This document shows, in pieces, positions 1 to 8,047 of a stretch of 39,008 bases of DNA. The DNA comes from Rhodobacterales bacterium (GTDB taxonomy: Bacteria; Pseudomonadota; Alphaproteobacteria; Rhodobacterales; Rhodobacteraceae): positions 1 through 39,008 of the forward strand of contig JAJNPS010000006.1 of assembly GCA_021155205.1 (NCBI GenBank), given 5' to 3'. A model generated the notes under the pieces. It did no database searches and had not been told where the DNA came from. It saw nothing but the letters and a program-made list of their open reading frames with translations. Both the position numbers and the translations under genes were made by a program. How positions within the stretch are numbered: position 1 is the stretch's first letter; each line of letters starts with the position of its first letter.

Positions 1-86
1 ATCTCCCGCCGCGTCCGGCCACTGGTCAGTGCGAGCCGCACCGCTTCACGCCGAAACTCCGGCGTCGGTCTGTTCCCGTTTCCCAT
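1..86 (-). CDS. IS3-family transposase OrfA, N-terminal fragment (runs off left edge)
   Basis: An ATG at 86 (minus strand) opens a frame that stays open to the window edge, giving 28 codons. The peptide starts MGNGNRPTPEFRREAVRLAL, the typical beginning of IS3-family OrfA proteins (helix-turn-helix Tnp_1 / HTH_Tnp_IS3 domain, which binds the IS ends). AGGAGGTG lies about 5 bases upstream of the start. In IS3 elements OrfA is followed by OrfB, usually joined by -1 frameshifting; that part is outside the window. A longer overlapping leftward frame in this area is a shadow and was not used. Confidence 0.75.
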   Translation of the reverse strand, partial: MGNGNRPTPEFRREAVRLALTSGRTRRE

Positions 87-140
87 AGAACACCTCCTGG
101 TTCCTCAGTTGGTGCTCTCCACATTTTCCGGGCAAGTCCA
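1..140 (-). mobile_element. IS3-family insertion sequence, one end only (partial)
   Basis: This is the terminal part of an IS3-type element that continues past the left edge. Read on the minus strand, it begins at 140 with TGGACTTGCCCGGAAAATG, which has the TG start and GC-rich then A-rich layout of IS3-family terminal repeats. A strong ribosome site (AGGAGGTG) and an orfA start follow. The plus-strand sequence from 141 onward reads as an interrupted coding frame, which supports a boundary near 140. The exact end and any target duplication cannot be confirmed because the other end is outside the window. Confidence 0.7.
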
Positions 141-284
141 CTGCGTCCGATCTCGGACGAGGGTCGGCAATGGTTCGAGGACAATGTCGGCGAACCTGAA
201 CCGGGCGGCATCTATACTTGTGAGCCCCGCATGGCGCAGGACATCCTGCATGCCGCAGCGCGCGATCTGCTGTCGATGCAATGA
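141..284 (+). pseudogene. 3' remnant of an unknown gene cut by the IS3 element
   Basis: Directly after the presumed IS end a plus-strand frame runs for 47 codons to a TGA at 282-284. The peptide contains PISDEGRQWFEDNVGEPEPG and ends AARDLLSMQ. It is acidic, soluble and has normal codon use for this DNA, so it looks like the C-terminus of a real gene whose front was separated by the insertion. I do not recognise the family. Its place next to a hairpin and the prophage accessory genes suggests a phage early or accessory gene, but that is inference. Confidence 0.5.
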
Positions 285-288
285 AAAG

Positions 289-312
289 CCGCCGCCCCTG
301 ATGGGACGGCGG
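289..312. terminator. GC-rich hairpin between convergent genes
   Basis: CCGCCG (289-294) pairs with CGGCGG (307-312), and CCC/GGG continue the stem past one C-A mismatch, with the 4-base loop TGAT. It sits five bases after the stop of the truncated plus-strand gene and before the end of the leftward DUF3489 gene at 339, so it may serve both directions. There is no clear T-run, so termination is a moderate guess. Confidence 0.45.
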
Positions 313-338
313 TAATAGTATCTTCGGCGGCAAACCGA

Positions 339-923
339 TCAGCCAGCGGGCAGTCGATAGACCCGTCCGCGCCCCTCGGCCTTCTCCGAGGTCACCTCGA
401 GCCCGAGCTTCTTCTTCAGCGCTCCGGCCATCGCGCCCCTGATCGTGTGAGCCGCCCAGTCGAGGGCGACCATGATCTCCTCGATGGTCGCACCGTCCGA
501 CGCACGCAGCATGGCGATCAGCTTGGCCTGCTTGGTGCCCTCGCGCGGCGTGCGCGCCTTGGGCGCAGCGTCTGGTTCGCTGGCGGTGTCGGGCGCGGCT
601 TGGTCGGTCGGCGCGTCCGTCGCGCCCACAGACGCGGGGTTCGCGTCTTCGAGCTCGATGCCGATGGCGGCGAGGCCTGCGTCGGTGGCGACCAGCGTTG
701 TGCCATGCCCGTCGCCGGTTTCGCGCCACAAGGGTTCGCCCTTGCGCAGGTCGGCGTCGATCTCCTGCAGGAACCCCTTGGCGAGCATCGCGCCGACCAC
801 CTTGGCAGCGGCACCGCCGCGCAGGCTATCGGGCAGCGGCAGGGCGATGCGCTCCGGCCGCTGGGCGGCGGCGCTCAGAATCAGGGCTTGCGTATCGGAA
901 AGCTGGGTCATCATCGTCTCCAC
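339..923 (-). CDS. DUF3489 domain protein
   Basis: The gene encodes 194 aa on the minus strand. The last ~65 residues (TKQAKLIAMLRASDGATIEE onward, ending GRGRVYRLPAG) match the DUF3489 family, a short winged-helix-like domain frequent in alphaproteobacterial phages and islands. The first ~100 residues hold another small helical region, then an Ala/Pro/Asp-rich linker. A DNA-binding or regulatory role is plausible from the fold but unproven. The start may be the first ATG (923) or a later one giving MTQLSDTQ. It is co-directional with the 74-aa gene at 1000-1224 and divergent from the terminase operon. Confidence 0.75.
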   Translation of the reverse strand: METMMTQLSDTQALILSAAAQRPERIALPLPDSLRGGAAAKVVGAMLAKGFLQEIDADLRKGEPLWRETGDGHGTTLVATDAGLAAIGIELEDANPASVGATDAPTDQAAPDTASEPDAAPKARTPREGTKQAKLIAMLRASDGATIEEIMVALDWAAHTIRGAMAGALKKKLGLEVTSEKAEGRGRVYRLPAG

Positions 924-999
924 ATCGGGGCGCGCGGAATGCGGGCCATCCTACGAGGTCGAGCCCCGCAATGCGGGGCTGGCGCGATGGTTTGCTCAA

Positions 1000-1224
1000 T
1001 CACTCGGCGTGTTCGCCTTCCTTGAAGGCGCTGTCGGTGATCTCGCGCAGCTTGGTGCGGTAGTGGTTCAGGGTGCCAACGTGCCCCCAGTGGATCTCGT
1101 CGGGGCTGGTTTCGAAATGGTCGGCGCTGAGGGCAGCGAGGCGTGCCAGCATCGCGTCGATCTCGGTCTTCGCGGTGATGAACGCATCGAGGGCTTTCGT
1201 GTTGTCAGTCGCGCGGCGGGTCAT
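1000..1224 (-). CDS. small helical phage protein, unknown
   Basis: This encodes 74 aa, almost entirely helical and charged, with a motif HFETSPDEIHWGHVGTLNHY in the middle. Comparable small proteins sit next to DUF3489 genes and upstream of the terminase in alphaproteobacterial prophages; I know no function for them. It has no signal peptide or membrane segment. The gene ends 76 bp before the DUF3489 start, so the two probably form one leftward transcript. That transcript would start in the 1225-1335 intergenic region, which has two palindromes. Confidence 0.6.
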   Translation of the reverse strand: MTRRATDNTKALDAFITAKTEIDAMLARLAALSADHFETSPDEIHWGHVGTLNHYRTKLREITDSAFKEGEHAE

Positions 1225-1258
1225 CTTGGTGGCTCCGTAGTGAGTTGCATCGCTTTGT

Positions 1259-1305
1259 CGGAGCGACGTTCGCTCCGTCTGCGACGCTTATCAACGAGAT
1301 AAGCG
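1259..1305. promoter_or_regulatory. two tandem inverted repeats in a divergent intergenic region
   Basis: CGGAGCGA/TCGCTCCG (1259-1266 and 1270-1277, loop CGT) is followed seven bases later by CGCTTATC/GATAAGCG (1285-1292 and 1298-1305, loop AACGA). Both are perfect 8-bp arms. They lie in the 111-bp gap between the leftward 74-aa gene and the rightward terminase genes, where divergent promoters would be expected. They could be repressor operators or RNA hairpins. No matching -35/-10 pair stands out. Confidence 0.45.
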
Positions 1306-1335
1306 CATGATCTTGAATGATAATTGGAGCTGTCG

Positions 1336-1896
1336 ATGCAGGGCATGAGCGAGCGCCAGTACGCCGCGCATGTCGGGCTTTCCCGGGGCGCGATCCAGAA
1401 AGCGAAGGCGGCTGAACGCTTGGTGCTCTTCGCCGATGGCAGCATCGATGTCGAGGCCAGCGATGCGCGCCGGGTGGAAACCACCGACCCGTCGAAGACC
1501 AGGAAGCCGCCCGAGCCGAAGTTGCGGCCGGTGCCCGAGGCGGCCGTCGCTGCCGTCGGCGATACCTTGCGTGAACAGGGTCTGGCGGTGCCAGCGGTCG
1601 GTGGCGGCACGACCTACCTGCAGGCCAAGACCGCCAATGAGGTGCTGAAAGCGCAGGAGCGGCGCATCCGGCTGCAGAAGCTGAAGGGGGAATTGATCGA
1701 GCGGGCCCGGGCGCTGTCGCTGGTGTTCCGGCTGGCGCGCGAGGTGCGGGACGCATGGGTGAACTGGCCGGCCCGGTCGTCTGCCTTGATGGCGGCGGAA
1801 CTGGGCGTGGAACCGGCCGCGATGCAGAAGGCCTTGGAAAAACATGTCCGTGCCCACCTCGACGAACTTGCCGAGGTCCGGCCCGATTTCCGGTGA
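1336..1896 (+). CDS. phage terminase small subunit (Nu1-like)
   Basis: The product, about 186 aa, recognises phage DNA and brings it to the large terminase subunit for packaging. The N-terminus MSERQYAAHVGLSRGAIQKA is a helix-turn-helix of the Nu1/terminase-small type. An Arg/Lys/Glu-rich coiled segment follows (around RRIRLQKLKGELIERARALS), as expected for oligomerisation and large-subunit binding. I chose ATG 1336 because GGAG sits 6 bases upstream; a TTG 12 bases earlier and an ATG at 1345 are alternatives. It overlaps the large-subunit gene by 53 bases. Confidence 0.8.
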   Translation: MQGMSERQYAAHVGLSRGAIQKAKAAERLVLFADGSIDVEASDARRVETTDPSKTRKPPEPKLRPVPEAAVAAVGDTLREQGLAVPAVGGGTTYLQAKTANEVLKAQERRIRLQKLKGELIERARALSLVFRLAREVRDAWVNWPARSSALMAAELGVEPAAMQKALEKHVRAHLDELAEVRPDFR

Positions 1897-3850
1897 AACT
1901 GGCGACGACCTGACGGATTTCGACGGCGCGGTGGAAATCCTGCGCACCTGGGGCGCGGGGCTGACGCCCGATCCGGACCTGACCGTCTCGCAATGGGCAG
2001 ACAAGCATCGGATGCTGTCGGGCCGCGCTTCGGCGGAACCGGGGCGATATCGGACGGCGCGCACACCCTACATGCGCGAGATCATGGACCGGCTGTCGCC
2101 CGGCGACGAGATGCAGCGCGTCGTGTTCATGAAGGCCGCGCAGGTCGGGGCGACCGAAGCTGGCAACAACTGGATCGGCTTTGCCATCCATCAGGCACCG
2201 GGCCCGATGCTGGCGGTCCAGCCGACCGTGGAACTGGCCAAGCGCAACTCGCGCCAGCGGATCGACCCGCTGATCATTGAGTCCCCCGACCTGCGGGAGC
2301 GGGTCAAACCGGCCCGGTCGCGGGACGCGGGCAACACGATGCTGTCCAAGGAATTCGCGGGCGGCATCCTGATCATGACCGGGGCCAACTCGGCGGTGGG
2401 GCTGCGGTCCACCCCGGCGCGGTACATCTTCCTCGACGAGGTCGATGCCTATCCCGCATCGGCCGACGAAGAAGGCGATCCGGTCACGCTGGCGGAAGCG
2501 CGGTCGCTGACCTTCGCGCACCGGCGCAAGGTCTTCCTGGTCTCGACGCCCACCATCCGGGGTCTGAGCCGGATCGAGCGGGAATACGAGGCATCCGACC
2601 AGCGCCGGTTCTTCGTGCCGTGCCCGCATTGCGGTCACACGCAGTGGCTGAAGTTCGACCGGCTGCGCTGGCAGAAGGGCAAGCCGGAAACGGCGGAATA
2701 TCACTGCGAGGGCTGCGAGACGCCCATCGCGGAACACAACAAGACGGCGATGCTGGAGGGCGGCGAATGGCAGGCGACGGCCGTTGCCGCCGATCCGACC
2801 ACGGTCGGGTATCACCTCTCGGCGCTTTACTCGCCCATCGGCTGGCTGAGTTGGGAGCGGATCGTGCGATCATGGGAAGCGGCCCAAGGGTCGGACGAGG
2901 CGATCAAGGCGTTCCGCAACACAATTCTGGGCGAGACTTGGGTCGAAACCGGCGAAGCGCCCGATTGGCAGTGGCTCTACGACCGGCGCGAACGCTGGAA
3001 ATCCGGCACGGTGCCAGCAGGCGGGTTATTCCTGACCGCCGGAGCCGACGTGCAGAAGGACCGGATCGAGGTCGATGTCTGGGCCTGGGGTCGAGGCCTG
3101 GAAAGCTGGCTCGTCGATCACGTCGTCATCGAGGGCGCGCCGGATCGGCACGATGCATGGTCGGAACTGACCGCGCTACTGGACCGGTCCTGGCCACATG
3201 AACGCGGCGCGCATCTGCGGATCGCGCGGATTGCAATCGACACCGGCTACGAGGCTCCGGCCGTGTATTCTTGGTCGCGGGCGCAAGGTTTCGCACAGGT
3301 GTCGCCGGTGAAAGGCGTCGAAGGCTTCAACCGCTCGAGCCCAGTCTCGGGACCGACCTTCGTGGATGCGACCGAGGGCGGGAAACGCCTGCGGCGCGGC
3401 GCGCGGCTCTGGACCGTGGCGGTGTCGACCTTCAAGGCCGAGACCTACCGTTTTCTGCGGCTGGAACGGCCGACCGAGGAAGACATGGCCGAGGGAGCGG
3501 CGTTCCCGCCCGGTTCGGTGCATCTGCCGCATTGGGTCGAGAACGAATGGTTGAAGCAGTTCGTGGCCGAGCAGCTGGTGACGGTGCGCACCAAGCGCGG
3601 CTTCGCCCGGCTGGAATGGCAGAAGCTGCGCGAGCGGAACGAGGCGCTGGATTGCCGGGTCTATGCCCGCGCCGCCGCCTGGATCGCGGGCGCGGATCGC
3701 TGGACCGACGAGAAATGGCGCGATCTCGAGGATCAACTCGGGGCCGCACCAACGACTGTGGATGCGGCGGGGCGGGTCAACCGGCCGCAAGCCGCCCCCC
3801 AGGGAAAACGGCAGTCGGATTGGCTTGGCCGACGCGGAGGATGGTTCTGA
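1844..3850 (+). CDS. phage terminase large subunit, GpA family
   Basis: This 668-aa protein is the ATP-driven DNA packaging motor and nuclease of the lambda gpA type (PF05876 family). Visible parts are an atypical Walker A around residues 97-105 (KAAQVGATE), Walker B IFLDEVD (195-201) and the coupling motif VSTPT (233-237). A zinc-ribbon has Cys pairs at 260/263 and 288/291. The C-terminal nuclease half contains GADVQKDRIEVDVWAWG. Length is usual for the family. The start lies inside the small-subunit gene, which suggests translational coupling. No defects are seen. Confidence 0.95.
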   Translation: MSVPTSTNLPRSGPISGETGDDLTDFDGAVEILRTWGAGLTPDPDLTVSQWADKHRMLSGRASAEPGRYRTARTPYMREIMDRLSPGDEMQRVVFMKAAQVGATEAGNNWIGFAIHQAPGPMLAVQPTVELAKRNSRQRIDPLIIESPDLRERVKPARSRDAGNTMLSKEFAGGILIMTGANSAVGLRSTPARYIFLDEVDAYPASADEEGDPVTLAEARSLTFAHRRKVFLVSTPTIRGLSRIEREYEASDQRRFFVPCPHCGHTQWLKFDRLRWQKGKPETAEYHCEGCETPIAEHNKTAMLEGGEWQATAVAADPTTVGYHLSALYSPIGWLSWERIVRSWEAAQGSDEAIKAFRNTILGETWVETGEAPDWQWLYDRRERWKSGTVPAGGLFLTAGADVQKDRIEVDVWAWGRGLESWLVDHVVIEGAPDRHDAWSELTALLDRSWPHERGAHLRIARIAIDTGYEAPAVYSWSRAQGFAQVSPVKGVEGFNRSSPVSGPTFVDATEGGKRLRRGARLWTVAVSTFKAETYRFLRLERPTEEDMAEGAAFPPGSVHLPHWVENEWLKQFVAEQLVTVRTKRGFARLEWQKLRERNEALDCRVYARAAAWIAGADRWTDEKWRDLEDQLGAAPTTVDAAGRVNRPQAAPQGKRQSDWLGRRGGWF

Positions 3851-3851
3851 C

Positions 3852-4061
3852 ATGACCGACTGGACGGAAACTGAACTCGCGGCCCTGCGCCGGGCTTACG
3901 CCAGCGGCACGACCCGGGTCAGCTATGACGGTAAGTCGGTGGATTATGGCTCGGCGGAAGACCTGCTGGGTCGTATCCGGACCATCGAACGCGCCATCGC
4001 CGGGACGGCGCGGCCGCTGCCAGTTGCCGGGTTGGCAGGCTTCAGCCGTGGGGATCGCTGA
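3852..4061 (+). CDS. gpW-like head-tail connector protein
   Basis: This encodes 69 aa. The pattern LAALRRAYASGTTRVSYDGK followed by a helix RIRTIERAI is typical of the lambda gpW family, small proteins that complete the filled head before tail joining. The start ATG at 3852 overlaps nothing but sits one base after the terminase stop. The stop codon shares one base with the portal start at 4061. Position between terminase and portal matches lambda-type gene order (A-W-B). Confidence 0.85.
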   Translation: MTDWTETELAALRRAYASGTTRVSYDGKSVDYGSAEDLLGRIRTIERAIAGTARPLPVAGLAGFSRGDR

Positions 4062-5593
4062 TGCCCGCGAACTGGATGGACCATGCCATCGCCTCGGTCG
4101 CCCCGCGCATGGCGGCCCGGCGCGTGCTGGCACGACAAGCCTTTGAGACCCTGACGCGCGGCTATGATGGCGCGTCCAAGGGGCGGCGGACGGACGGCTG
4201 GCGCGCGCCGGGATCCTCGGCCGACACCGAAATCGGTGTGGCCGGGGCGCTCTTGCGCGACCGGATGCGGGATCTGGTGCGCAACAACCCGCATGCGGCC
4301 AAGGCCGTGGCGGTGCTGGTCAACAACATCGTCGGTTCGGGCATCATGCCCCGGGCTGCGAGTGGCGACGACAAGCTGGACCGCAAGGTCGATGCGCTCT
4401 TCGAGCGCTGGACAGCCGATTGCGATGCCGACGGTCAGCTGGATTTCTACGGGCTGCAGACGCTGATCTGCCGCGAAATGGTCGAGGCGGGGGAGGTGCT
4501 GGTGCGTCGCAGATTGCGGCGAGCGGGGGACGGTATGTCGGTGCCGTTGCAGTTGCAGGTGCTGGAGGCTGACTTTCTCGACGCGACCAAGTCCAGCAAC
4601 GTCGGCGCGGGCCGCATCGTGCAAGGGATCGAATTCGACCCGGTCGGCAAGCGCCGCGCTTATTGGCTGCACCCGGAACACCCCGGCGATGCCCATGGTG
4701 CCTTGCGCGGTGGGTTCGACAGCCGCCCGGTCCCCTCGACCGAGATCGCCCATGTCTATGAAAAGCAGCGCACGCAGGCGCGTGGCGTTCCCTGGGGCGC
4801 GCCGGTGATCCGGTCCCTCCGCGATCTCGACGACTACGAGGTGGCGGAACTGGTCCGCAAGAAGACCGAGGCCTGCGTCACCGCCATCGTCTTTGGCGAC
4901 GACGAATCCCAGCAGGGCATCGCACCGACCGTGGTCGATGCCGATGGCAACCGGGTCGAGCAGTTCGAACCGGGGCTGATCGCCTATGCACGCGGCGGCA
5001 AGGACATCCGCTTCAACCAGCCCTCCGCCACGGGAGGCTACGGCGAATACAAGCGGGCCAGTCTGCACACGATCTCGGCCGGGTTCCGGGTGCCTTATGA
5101 GTTGCTGACCGGGGACCTGTCCCAAGTCAACTATTCCTCGATCCGGGCCGGGCTCGTGGAGTTCCGCCGCCAGATCGACGCCGTACAATGGCAGCTGTTC
5201 ATCCCGATGTTCTGCGCCCCGGTCTGGCGCTGGTTCACAGAAGCCGCATGGGCGGCGGGGCAGATACCGACACCCGACGTGCCGGTCGAATGGTCGCCGC
5301 CGAAGTTCGAAGCGGTCGATCCGCAGAAGGACGCGATTGCGAACCTGTTGTCGATCCGGTCGGGCACCATGACTTTGGCCGAAGTCATCGCCCGTCAGGG
5401 TCGCAACCCCGACGCGGTGCTGGCGGAAATCGCCGCGACCAATGCCAAGCTGGATGCGCTGGGGCTGGTCCTCGACAGCGATCCGCGCCGTGTCACGAAA
5501 ACCGGCAGCGCGCAAACCAGTGACCCCGCCAGCGATCCGGCCGCCGACCCGGAAAACGACCCGGCGCAACCCGACGCCGCCCAACAGGACTGA
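4061..5593 (+). CDS. phage portal protein, lambda gpB family
   Basis: This 510-aa protein forms the dodecameric ring at the capsid vertex through which DNA passes. The order of segments matches PF05136: RTDGWRAPGSSADTEIG, then RDRMRDLVRNNPHAAKAVAV, then VNNIVGSGIMPR, then the region with VPYELLTGDLSQVNYSSIRA, the family's most conserved stretch. The C-terminal 40 residues are an Asp/Pro/Ala-rich tail. The gene is coupled to the gpW-like gene by a one-base overlap and followed after four bases by the protease-capsid gene. Confidence 0.95.
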   Translation: MPANWMDHAIASVAPRMAARRVLARQAFETLTRGYDGASKGRRTDGWRAPGSSADTEIGVAGALLRDRMRDLVRNNPHAAKAVAVLVNNIVGSGIMPRAASGDDKLDRKVDALFERWTADCDADGQLDFYGLQTLICREMVEAGEVLVRRRLRRAGDGMSVPLQLQVLEADFLDATKSSNVGAGRIVQGIEFDPVGKRRAYWLHPEHPGDAHGALRGGFDSRPVPSTEIAHVYEKQRTQARGVPWGAPVIRSLRDLDDYEVAELVRKKTEACVTAIVFGDDESQQGIAPTVVDADGNRVEQFEPGLIAYARGGKDIRFNQPSATGGYGEYKRASLHTISAGFRVPYELLTGDLSQVNYSSIRAGLVEFRRQIDAVQWQLFIPMFCAPVWRWFTEAAWAAGQIPTPDVPVEWSPPKFEAVDPQKDAIANLLSIRSGTMTLAEVIARQGRNPDAVLAEIAATNAKLDALGLVLDSDPRRVTKTGSAQTSDPASDPAADPENDPAQPDAAQQD

Positions 5594-5597
5594 CCCC

Positions 5598-7631
5598 ATG
5601 GACACGATGATCGAACTGCCGGCCATGCGCCGGACGGCGGAACTTGCGCCAAACACGGTCGATGCACAGGCCCGCACCGTCGAGGTGGTCTGGTCGGCCG
5701 GGGCCCGCGTCCGCCGCGCCAGCTTCTTCGGCGAGCTTTACGACGAGGAACTGAGCCTTGATCCTGCGCATGTGCGGCTGGAACGGCTGAACGCGGGCGC
5801 GCCGTTCCTGAAGGTGCACGAGTTGGGCGCGCTGGATGCCGTCATCGGCTCGGTCGTCCCCGGTTCGGCCCGCCTTGAAAACGGCCGGGGCATCGCGCTG
5901 GTCCGGATCAGTGAACGCGACGATGTCGAGCCGATCTGGCGCGACATTCAGGCGGGGCACATCCGGGCGGTGTCCATCGGCTACCAGGTCCACCGCTTCG
6001 AGGTCTCCAAGCCCGATGGCGGCCGCGAGTTGTGGCGCGCCGTCGACTGGACGCCCTTCGAAGTTTCCGCCGTGCCGGTTGGGGCCGACCCCGCCGCCGG
6101 TTTCCGCGCCCAGCAACCTCTTCACGACTGCGTCCTTCATCGCCGGGACGCTTCCAACACCCGACAAGGAGCATCCCCGATGAACGACCCGACCCAAACT
6201 CCGGCCGTCGCGGCCGCCGAACCCCACGCGACCGAGGAGACCCAGATGACCACCCCCACCAATCCCGCTGCCGAACCGCAGGCGCGGGCCGTCGAGACGC
6301 GGGCGCTGGCGCAGGCCGCCTCGGCGACCCCGCCCGACACCGAAGCCATCGCCACCCGGGCGCGTGAAGGTGAGCGCGACCGCGTCTCCACCATCTACGA
6401 TCTGGCGGGACGCCTGAACCTCGAGCGCGGCTTTGCCGAGGATCTGGTGAAACGCGGCGTCACCGTCGATGAATCCCGCCGTCTGATCCTTGATCAGGTC
6501 GCCGCCAAATCCGACGAAACCCGCACCTTCCCGCATGTCTCGATTCCCCTCGGCGGTCGGGATGAACGCGTGACCCGACGCGATGCCGTTGCGAACGCGC
6601 TTCTGCACCGCTACAGCCCGACGCTGTTCCAGCTGGACGACTCCGCTCGCCAGTACCGCGGCATGTCGCTGCTGGAACTGGCCCGCGAAAGCCTGACCAA
6701 TGCCGGGGTCAACACGCGCGGCCTGTCGCGCGACGAGGTGGCGACGCGCTCGCTGCATTCCACCTCCGACTTCCCTGAAATCCTGTCCGCCGTGACCAAC
6801 AAGACGCTGCGGCAGGCTTACGAGACCTATCCCCGCACCTTCATGCTGTTCTGCCGCCAGGTGCTGGCCACTGACTTCAAGGCGATGAACCGGGTGCAAC
6901 TGGGCGAGGCCCCGCAGCTGCTTGAGGTCGGTGAAAGCGGCGAGTTCAAGCGCGGCACGCTCGGTGAGAGCAAGGAAAGCTACAAGGTCAAGACCTATGG
7001 CCGGGTGGTCGCGATCACCCGCCAGACCCTCATCAACGACGATCTGGATGCCTTCACCCGGATCCCGGCGATGTATGGCAATTCCATCGCCCAGCTGGAA
7101 AGCGACGTGGTCTGGGGCATCATCACCGCCAACCCGGCGATGGCCGACGGCAACGCGCTGTTCCACACCACCCACAAGAACCTGGCCGGGACCGGCACAG
7201 CGCTGGCCGTCGATGCGGTGGGGGCGGCGCGCGCGGCGATGGCGCTGCAGACCGGCTTCGACAAGAAGACCGTACTGAACATCCGCCCGGCCTTCCTTAT
7301 CGTGCCCGCCACCCTCGAACTGAAGGCGGAGCAGCTGGTGGCGCAGAACCTCGTCCCCGCCGACAGCACCAAGGTCGTGCCGCAGTCGATCCGGACGCTC
7401 TCGCCGATCAGCGAGCCCCGCCTTGATGCCGCAAGCCCCACCGCCTGGTATCTGGCAGCCAACCCGAACCAGATCGACACCATCGAGTACGCCTATCTTG
7501 AAGGGCAGCAGGGTGCCTATATCGAGACCCGCAACGGTTTCGACGTCGACGGGGTGGAGATCAAGTGCCGCCTCGACTTCGGCGCCAAGGCCATCGACTG
7601 GCGCGGACTCTACAGAAATCCCGGCGCGTAA
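5598..7631 (+). CDS. fused prohead protease - scaffold - major capsid protein
   Basis: The 677-aa product joins three functions. Residues 1-170 are a prohead-protease fold (KVHELGALDAVIGSVVPGSA, then GHIRAVSIGYQV and WTPFEVSAVPVGADPAAG). About 195-280 is an Ala/Glu/Pro-rich scaffold-like linker. About 290-677 is the capsid domain (NIRPAFLIVPATLELKAEQL and the C-terminal DFGAKAIDWRGLYRNPG). Protease-capsid fusions of this kind are known in alphaproteobacterial phages. AGGA precedes the ATG at 5598. The DNA encoding residues ~171-194 looks like a former intergenic segment, and an internal start with a strong ribosome site begins residue 195. Confidence 0.9.
   Translation: MDTMIELPAMRRTAELAPNTVDAQARTVEVVWSAGARVRRASFFGELYDEELSLDPAHVRLERLNAGAPFLKVHELGALDAVIGSVVPGSARLENGRGIALVRISERDDVEPIWRDIQAGHIRAVSIGYQVHRFEVSKPDGGRELWRAVDWTPFEVSAVPVGADPAAGFRAQQPLHDCVLHRRDASNTRQGASPMNDPTQTPAVAAAEPHATEETQMTTPTNPAAEPQARAVETRALAQAASATPPDTEAIATRAREGERDRVSTIYDLAGRLNLERGFAEDLVKRGVTVDESRRLILDQVAAKSDETRTFPHVSIPLGGRDERVTRRDAVANALLHRYSPTLFQLDDSARQYRGMSLLELARESLTNAGVNTRGLSRDEVATRSLHSTSDFPEILSAVTNKTLRQAYETYPRTFMLFCRQVLATDFKAMNRVQLGEAPQLLEVGESGEFKRGTLGESKESYKVKTYGRVVAITRQTLINDDLDAFTRIPAMYGNSIAQLESDVVWGIITANPAMADGNALFHTTHKNLAGTGTALAVDAVGAARAAMALQTGFDKKTVLNIRPAFLIVPATLELKAEQLVAQNLVPADSTKVVPQSIRTLSPISEPRLDAASPTAWYLAANPNQIDTIEYAYLEGQQGAYIETRNGFDVDGVEIKCRLDFGAKAIDWRGLYRNPGA
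6166..6182 (+). promoter_or_regulatory. internal ribosome site and in-frame start within the protease-capsid gene
   Basis: AAGGAG (6166-6171) stands 8 bases before an ATG at 6180-6182 that is exactly 194 codons in frame with the gene start at 5598. Initiation here would yield a 483-aa scaffold-capsid protein without the protease. This is the layout seen in lambda C/Nu3, where an internal start makes extra scaffold. Use of the site is inferred. Confidence 0.6.
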
Positions 7632-7659
7632 GCCGGGACAATTCCATCACCTGAACCCT

Positions 7660-7685
7660 GACAGGCGGCCCTCGCGCCGCCTGTC
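7660..7685 (+). terminator. strong stem-loop after the capsid gene
   Basis: GACAGGCGGC (7660-7669) and GCCGCCTGTC (7676-7685) form a perfect 10-bp stem with a 6-base loop. It lies 29 bases after the capsid stop and 27 before the next start. No T-run follows, so it more likely reduces read-through or protects the 3' end of capsid mRNA than fully stops transcription. Confidence 0.6.
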
Positions 7686-7711
7686 TCCATGTTCGCGAAA
7701 GGACATCCGCG

Positions 7712-8047
7712 ATGAAGAACTACGTCCAGCCCGGCAACACCATCACCCTGACCGCGCCCTATGCTGTCACATCCGGCGACGGCCTGCTGGTCGGTGCCAT
7801 CTTCGGTGTGGCCGCTGGCTCCGCCATCCTTGGCGATCCGGTCGAAACCGCAGTCGAGGGCGTCTACGATCTGAAGAAGGTCGCCTCGCAGGCTTGGGCC
7901 GCAGGTGACAAGATTTATTGGGACAACACCGCCAAGCAGACGACCAAGACCCTGACCGCGAACACGCTGATCGGCGTGGCAACCGAGGCCGTGGCAGGCG
8001 GTGCCACCGACCTAATCGGCCGGGTGCGTCTGAACGGCGCGTTCTGA
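7712..8047 (+). CDS. DUF2190 family protein (capsid-associated)
   Basis: This encodes 111 aa, beta-rich, with KNYVQPGNTITLTAPYAVTS at the start and AGDKIYWDNTAKQTTKT in the middle, both characteristic of DUF2190. Members are capsid decoration or head-fibre-like proteins found just after the major capsid gene. The start ATG at 7712 follows AAAGGA. It is the first gene after the hairpin at 7660-7685, and its stop overlaps the next start by one base. Confidence 0.85.
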   Translation: MKNYVQPGNTITLTAPYAVTSGDGLLVGAIFGVAAGSAILGDPVETAVEGVYDLKKVASQAWAAGDKIYWDNTAKQTTKTLTANTLIGVATEAVAGGATDLIGRVRLNGAF

